This document shows positions 60,685 to 64,000 of a stretch of DNA of 64,000 bases, piece by piece. This DNA comes from JAAGZL01 sp050290785 (lineage in GTDB: Bacteria > Pseudomonadota > Gammaproteobacteria > Chromatiales > Chromatiaceae). The stretch lies in assembly GCA_050290785.1 (NCBI GenBank), contig JBNKIR010000053.1, positions 62,001 to 126,000 on the forward strand, given 5' to 3'. The notes under the pieces are model-generated. The model was not told the origin of the DNA. It searched no databases and was given only the letters and a program-made list of their open reading frames with translations. Numbering within the stretch: position 1 is the first letter of the stretch; each line of letters opens with the position of its first letter. The position numbers and the translations under genes were made by a program.

Positions 60685-61890
60685 TCAGATCTCCCTCAAC
60701 CCCTCTGAAGGCTCTATACGCGCTGATCTTAGTCCGGCCAGAGCGGCGGCCAGGACCGATGAACCCACGGTCAATCCCAGGGCGATCAGATAGTGCTCAG
60801 GCTGCAATTTACATACATGCTGCCCCACCTCCATCTGGCTGGCCAGCATATCATTGATCGCTATCGATGCCGCCTGGAAGATGGAGGCGGCGAGCCCCCA
60901 TCCGAATATAGCCGTATATAGGGCCTGAATCATAGGAAACCACATGATGTCGCCGGTTCTAAAACCGACCAATCTCAGCACCGACAACTGTTTGCTCTTA
61001 CGCTCAACATTGGCCCAGAGGCTGGCGCCCAGAGAGAGAGAAAAGCCAACCAGGCCGATGATGGCGATGGCCCAGTAGACCATAGTGAGATTGCGGTCCA
61101 TTCGTTGTACCAGCTGAATGTCCGCCGCCCTGGTGCGCACATCAATTCCCAGGTCGAGCAGACCATTGTGCAGATCAATCACATCATAGATCGATGTCGC
61201 GTAGAGACGAAATCCCGGATAGGTACGTGCATTTGCACCGGCATTGCCTTCCCACCCAAGTGCGGGCACGGCATGTCCGTCCCGATAATCCTCTAACGCC
61301 TCGGCAAGGGCGACCGATGCAAACATCGCCTCCCGGGCAAACGCCTGGGGTGAGGCAACCGCCACCACCTTGAGGGCGATATGGGCCCTCTCCCTCTGAT
61401 CGTTGAACCTGCGCACCACACTTCCATCCAGCCTGTCGCCCGGCCCCACCTTGAGTTTATCGGCCGCCTTCCTGGAAAGCACCACACCCTCCATACCGGA
61501 TGGGGTGGCCCCGATGTCGGCCAACAGTGGGTCGCCACTATCAGATGGAATCACCTCAGTGGAGATGATGCTTGGATTATTTGCGCTCTTTACTTCCATG
61601 GTCGCGGCGATACTTCTGGTGCGCGGCACGATGAACTCAACATCATTGCGACTACGCATCTGGTCCATCCACTTCGACGTAAACTTACCGCTGCTGACCG
61701 GCATTATCTCTCTATTGCGTGGATCTTCAATCAACTGGTCGATCATGCCGCCGACGATCCCGAACTTCAGTCCGAACAGGACCAGCATAGGCCCCAGCAC
61801 CGAGGCCAAAGCCAAAACGAAGCAGCCTGACATCTGCCACTCATGAAAATAGTCGCGGGTAGCCAGTCGAAGAGTCTTAAATGGACGCAT
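60685..61890 (-). CDS. ABC transporter permease, FtsX/MacB-like
   Basis: 401 residues with one membrane helix near the start (about 20-45), a large extracytoplasmic domain (about 50-265) and three helices at the end (about 270-295, 320-345, 370-390): the MacB/FtsX mechanotransmission topology. It ends SARIEPSEGLREI, typical of the family. Such systems move lipoproteins, peptides or act on envelope enzymes rather than import. It is 68 bases after its ATPase gene, and a VWA protein is encoded before that. Confidence 0.9.
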   Translation of the reverse strand: MRPFKTLRLATRDYFHEWQMSGCFVLALASVLGPMLVLFGLKFGIVGGMIDQLIEDPRNREIMPVSSGKFTSKWMDQMRSRNDVEFIVPRTRSIAATMEVKSANNPSIISTEVIPSDSGDPLLADIGATPSGMEGVVLSRKAADKLKVGPGDRLDGSVVRRFNDQRERAHIALKVVAVASPQAFAREAMFASVALAEALEDYRDGHAVPALGWEGNAGANARTYPGFRLYATSIYDVIDLHNGLLDLGIDVRTRAADIQLVQRMDRNLTMVYWAIAIIGLVGFSLSLGASLWANVERKSKQLSVLRLVGFRTGDIMWFPMIQALYTAIFGWGLAASIFQAASIAINDMLASQMEVGQHVCKLQPEHYLIALGLTVGSSVLAAALAGLRSARIEPSEGLREI

Positions 61891-61958
61891 ATATCATTTC
61901 CGATTCTGTTTTCTTAACGTTAATTCAGTCAGCGTTTGTACAAAAATCTCGGAGCTGG

Positions 61959-62753
61959 TTACCCCTTAACCACCGTCTCTGTTGCCGTCCCATCTTCCGA
62001 ACGCTGGGTGTGATGTGAGAGACGACGCAACTCTAGACGTTTAATGTGTTGCCAGGCGTGGCTGGCTACAATCACAGTAATGTGCATCTCCTCCACCAGC
62101 TCCAGGAAGATAGACATAATCTTCTCCGCAGCGAAGGGGTCGACTGATGCCGTCGGTTCATCCGCAATAACAATCGACGGATAGTGTGCCAGGGCGCGCC
62201 CGATGGCCACGCGTTGACGCTCGCCGGTTGATAGATCCTCCGGCAGTTTATTCAGATGGTGATGAATCCCCAGCTCCTTAGCCAGACGCTCGGCAGTGCC
62301 GTCATCATCCATACCCAACACACTACGGGAAAGGTTGATATTGTCACGCACCGAGAGATAGGGCAGCAGACCGCCAGTCTGCATCACATAGCCGATATGA
62401 CGCCGCCTTAGATCTCCCAGGGTATTTTGACTGTTTTTATCCCAGAAGCGTTTTATATCTATGGCCTCTTCCTTTTTGTCGTCCTCTTTGTTTGGGTCTC
62501 CGCTTTGCTGTGGACGAAAGCGGAAAGAACCAACGGAGCTTGGCTGCAGGATGAAGGAGAGCATATCCAGCAGCGTGGATTTACCACAACCGCTCTCTCC
62601 GATCAGGGCAATCTTCTCGCCCTGGGCAATCTGAAGACTGGGGACGTTCAGGCGAAAGGCCACGCCCTCTGATTCTCTCGTCTTTATTACATCCCGCAAA
62701 TGATAGATCAGTGTCCCGCTCTTCGGCGGGCTGGTTTCATTATTATTTGTCAT
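61959..62753 (-). CDS. ABC transporter ATP-binding protein, LolD/MacB-like
   Basis: 264 residues with Walker A GESGCGKST, Q-loop MQTGG, signature LSTGERQR, Walker B IVIADEP and the switch His in VASHAW. An acidic/basic insertion (about 85-105, GDPNKEDDKKEEA) lies before the helical domain. It pairs with the FtsX-like permease. It starts 7 bases after the VWA gene stop, so the three genes form an operon. Confidence 0.93.
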   Translation of the reverse strand: MTNNNETSPPKSGTLIYHLRDVIKTRESEGVAFRLNVPSLQIAQGEKIALIGESGCGKSTLLDMLSFILQPSSVGSFRFRPQQSGDPNKEDDKKEEAIDIKRFWDKNSQNTLGDLRRRHIGYVMQTGGLLPYLSVRDNINLSRSVLGMDDDGTAERLAKELGIHHHLNKLPEDLSTGERQRVAIGRALAHYPSIVIADEPTASVDPFAAEKIMSIFLELVEEMHITVIVASHAWQHIKRLELRRLSHHTQRSEDGTATETVVKG

Positions 62754-62760
62754 GCTGAAC

Positions 62761-64000
62761 CTACGGCAACATATCTAGTGAGATAGGAAATACAGAATCC
62801 CCATCCACTGGGCCTCCATCCAGACTTACCCAAAGATCGGTGTGATCATGCAGGGCTCGATAGTAATTGATCTTGGCCTCAAGCTCGTTGATGAACTTGA
62901 TCTGATCACGGGCAGACCAGCTCTGCCAATCCTGCAGCGACAGCTTCATGGAGTCAGCTGTATAGGGCAGGTCTTCTATGTATTCCCGCATAAAACCCAG
63001 ATCAGCCAGACTATTGCCCTCTCCCGCCGTTACCGCAGTGGTCGATCCAAGCTTTTCCGGATCTCTGGATATGGTAGCAGCCAGGCTCTTGAGTTCATTC
63101 AGGAAATTCTGTGGTGAGAGAAGCCCGTCTTCGGCGGTGTTTAGGATCTGCTTGAGAATATCATGCAGATCGGAAAGCTGATCCCTGGTCAGCAGCACCC
63201 TTATGTCCAGGACCTTCTTGTCCGGCTTGTTAAAATCACGATCGAGGATCCAGGCATTGAACACGCTTGGCACCTTGCCACCCTCATCCTTCTTCAAATA
63301 GCGCATGCGCAGGGCATATCCGAGCTTGGCCACCTTTTTCTGCAGCTCTTTCAGCTGCGGCGTGGCAGGCTTGGTCTCCACCACAGCGGTCTCAGCGGTC
63401 TCAACACTCATCGGCTTGTTCTGCGCCGCTATCTTTACCTGACCGGTTATCTGCGCTGCCAGGGCATCCAACACATAACCGAATTCGACCACATCTCCTG
63501 TCGGCACCCCGTAATAGAGACTGCCTATCCCCGGGACATCAGAAAGCTCACGATACTGCACCTCGGCGCTGGCGTGATTGGCTTCAGTGGCCGGAGTGAG
63601 CAGATGCAGGACAAATATGGAGATTCCATTATCTATAGCCAGTTGCCGCAGACCCTCGGCAGTCATACCCGTACTTGAAAGCGGGTCACTCTCGCCACGG
63701 GCCCCGGCATCGGTGATCAACACAACATAACGCGCCTGATGGTTACTCCAATCCATATCGGTTATGGCGCGCTTTACTCCGGCATATGCGTCCTCAACAA
63801 AGTCCTGACTGGACACCCTGGAAGCGGACAGCTCCTCGACCCGTGAGAGAAAACCAGATGCACTCTGACCTTCATTTAACTTTACATAGGTACGGGTCAG
63901 GTATTCGATACCTGGAGCGGCATTGGTGTTGTCGCGGAAGGAGACCAGTCCGAAGTTTACATTTCCAAGGAGATCAGCCTTCTTCAGGCTGTTAAAGATC
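62761..64000 (-). CDS. VWA-domain protein, 3' part (5' end outside window)
   Basis: About 413 residues are visible and the frame stays open to the window edge, so the gene starts beyond 64000; the GTG at 63816 lies inside the domain and is not the true start. A von Willebrand A domain is seen (NFGLVSFRDNTNA, VVLITDAGARGESDP), with the first DxSxS metal motif presumably upstream. The C-terminal ~200 residues are charged and helical. The VWA part resembles the C-terminal region of PpkA-like Ser/Thr kinases, so the missing part could be a kinase or just a membrane anchor; this is an inference. Operon with the ABC ATPase and permease. Confidence 0.85.
   Translation of the reverse strand, partial: IFNSLKKADLLGNVNFGLVSFRDNTNAAPGIEYLTRTYVKLNEGQSASGFLSRVEELSASRVSSQDFVEDAYAGVKRAITDMDWSNHQARYVVLITDAGARGESDPLSSTGMTAEGLRQLAIDNGISIFVLHLLTPATEANHASAEVQYRELSDVPGIGSLYYGVPTGDVVEFGYVLDALAAQITGQVKIAAQNKPMSVETAETAVVETKPATPQLKELQKKVAKLGYALRMRYLKKDEGGKVPSVFNAWILDRDFNKPDKKVLDIRVLLTRDQLSDLHDILKQILNTAEDGLLSPQNFLNELKSLAATISRDPEKLGSTTAVTAGEGNSLADLGFMREYIEDLPYTADSMKLSLQDWQSWSARDQIKFINELEAKINYYRALHDHTDLWVSLDGGPVDGDSVFPISLDMLP

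Noticed and set aside
63816..63999. GTG at 63816 as the start of the VWA gene
   Set aside because: The frame continues to the window edge with VWA-domain sequence (NFGLVSFRDN), so the gene is truncated by the window.

Overview
The window looks like a chromosomal piece of a motile, respiring gammaproteobacterium that oxidises reduced sulfur. The core gene order (leuC-leuD-leuB-asd-fimV-truA ... trpF-trpB-trpA-accD-folC-dedD-cvpA-purF-metZ) is the one seen in Pseudomonas and Chromatiales relatives. Flavocytochrome c sulfide dehydrogenase (fccA/fccB) and an rhd-tusA-dsrE2 sulfur-relay cluster point to a Chromatiales/Sedimenticola-like sulfur oxidiser; the genus is an inference. I see no tRNA, rRNA, CRISPR array, prophage or transposase gene.

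Layout. 1-4.2 kb (+): two tandem cheV genes, a diheme c4-like cytochrome, a NapC-type tetraheme cytochrome and an exported ankyrin protein. 4.2-9.7 kb (-): fccB and fccA, then an NtrC-family response regulator and its histidine kinase. A consensus sigma-54 promoter with palindromic upstream sites lies in front of fccA, so this neighbouring pair probably controls sulfide oxidation. 9.7-10.4 kb: a structured small RNA candidate ending in a strong terminator, then a small RRM-like protein. 10.4-12 kb: an unknown coiled-coil protein and sprT. 12-31.5 kb (-): about 19.5 kb of co-directional housekeeping genes from leuC to metZ, interrupted by a PilZ-like protein of unknown function and by a ~150-bp inverted-repeat element between leuD and leuB. 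31.6-34.8 kb: a divergent LysR regulator, an SLC13-type transporter and a thioesterase.

34.9-46.7 kb: a REC-REC-PAS-GGDEF-EAL protein, aroC with an MFS carrier, a TolC-like channel divergent from an ABC exporter, a MazG-like pyrophosphohydrolase, and a two-gene module of a PhnD-like binding protein with a membrane GGDEF-EAL protein. 46.9-48.2 kb (-): rhd-tusA-dsrE2 with a clear sigma-70 promoter and a palindrome over its -10/+1 region. 48.3-52.4 kb: cysG-ubiT, azoR-pirin, a KDPG-type aldolase. 52.5-57.6 kb: glycosyltransferase, hybrid histidine kinase, lipoprotein, YbhB-like and DUF2147 proteins. 57.6-60.6 kb (-): yhcC-ubiU-ubiV; with ubiT this completes the O2-independent ubiquinone hydroxylation set. 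60.7-64 kb (-): ABC permease, ATPase and a VWA protein that runs off the window end.

Together the genes describe a cell that draws electrons from sulfide in the periplasm, moves sulfane sulfur by cytoplasmic carriers, makes ubiquinone with or without oxygen, and uses much two-component and cyclic-di-GMP signalling. Functions rest on motif recognition by eye; promoters, operators and the RNA are sequence-based predictions.
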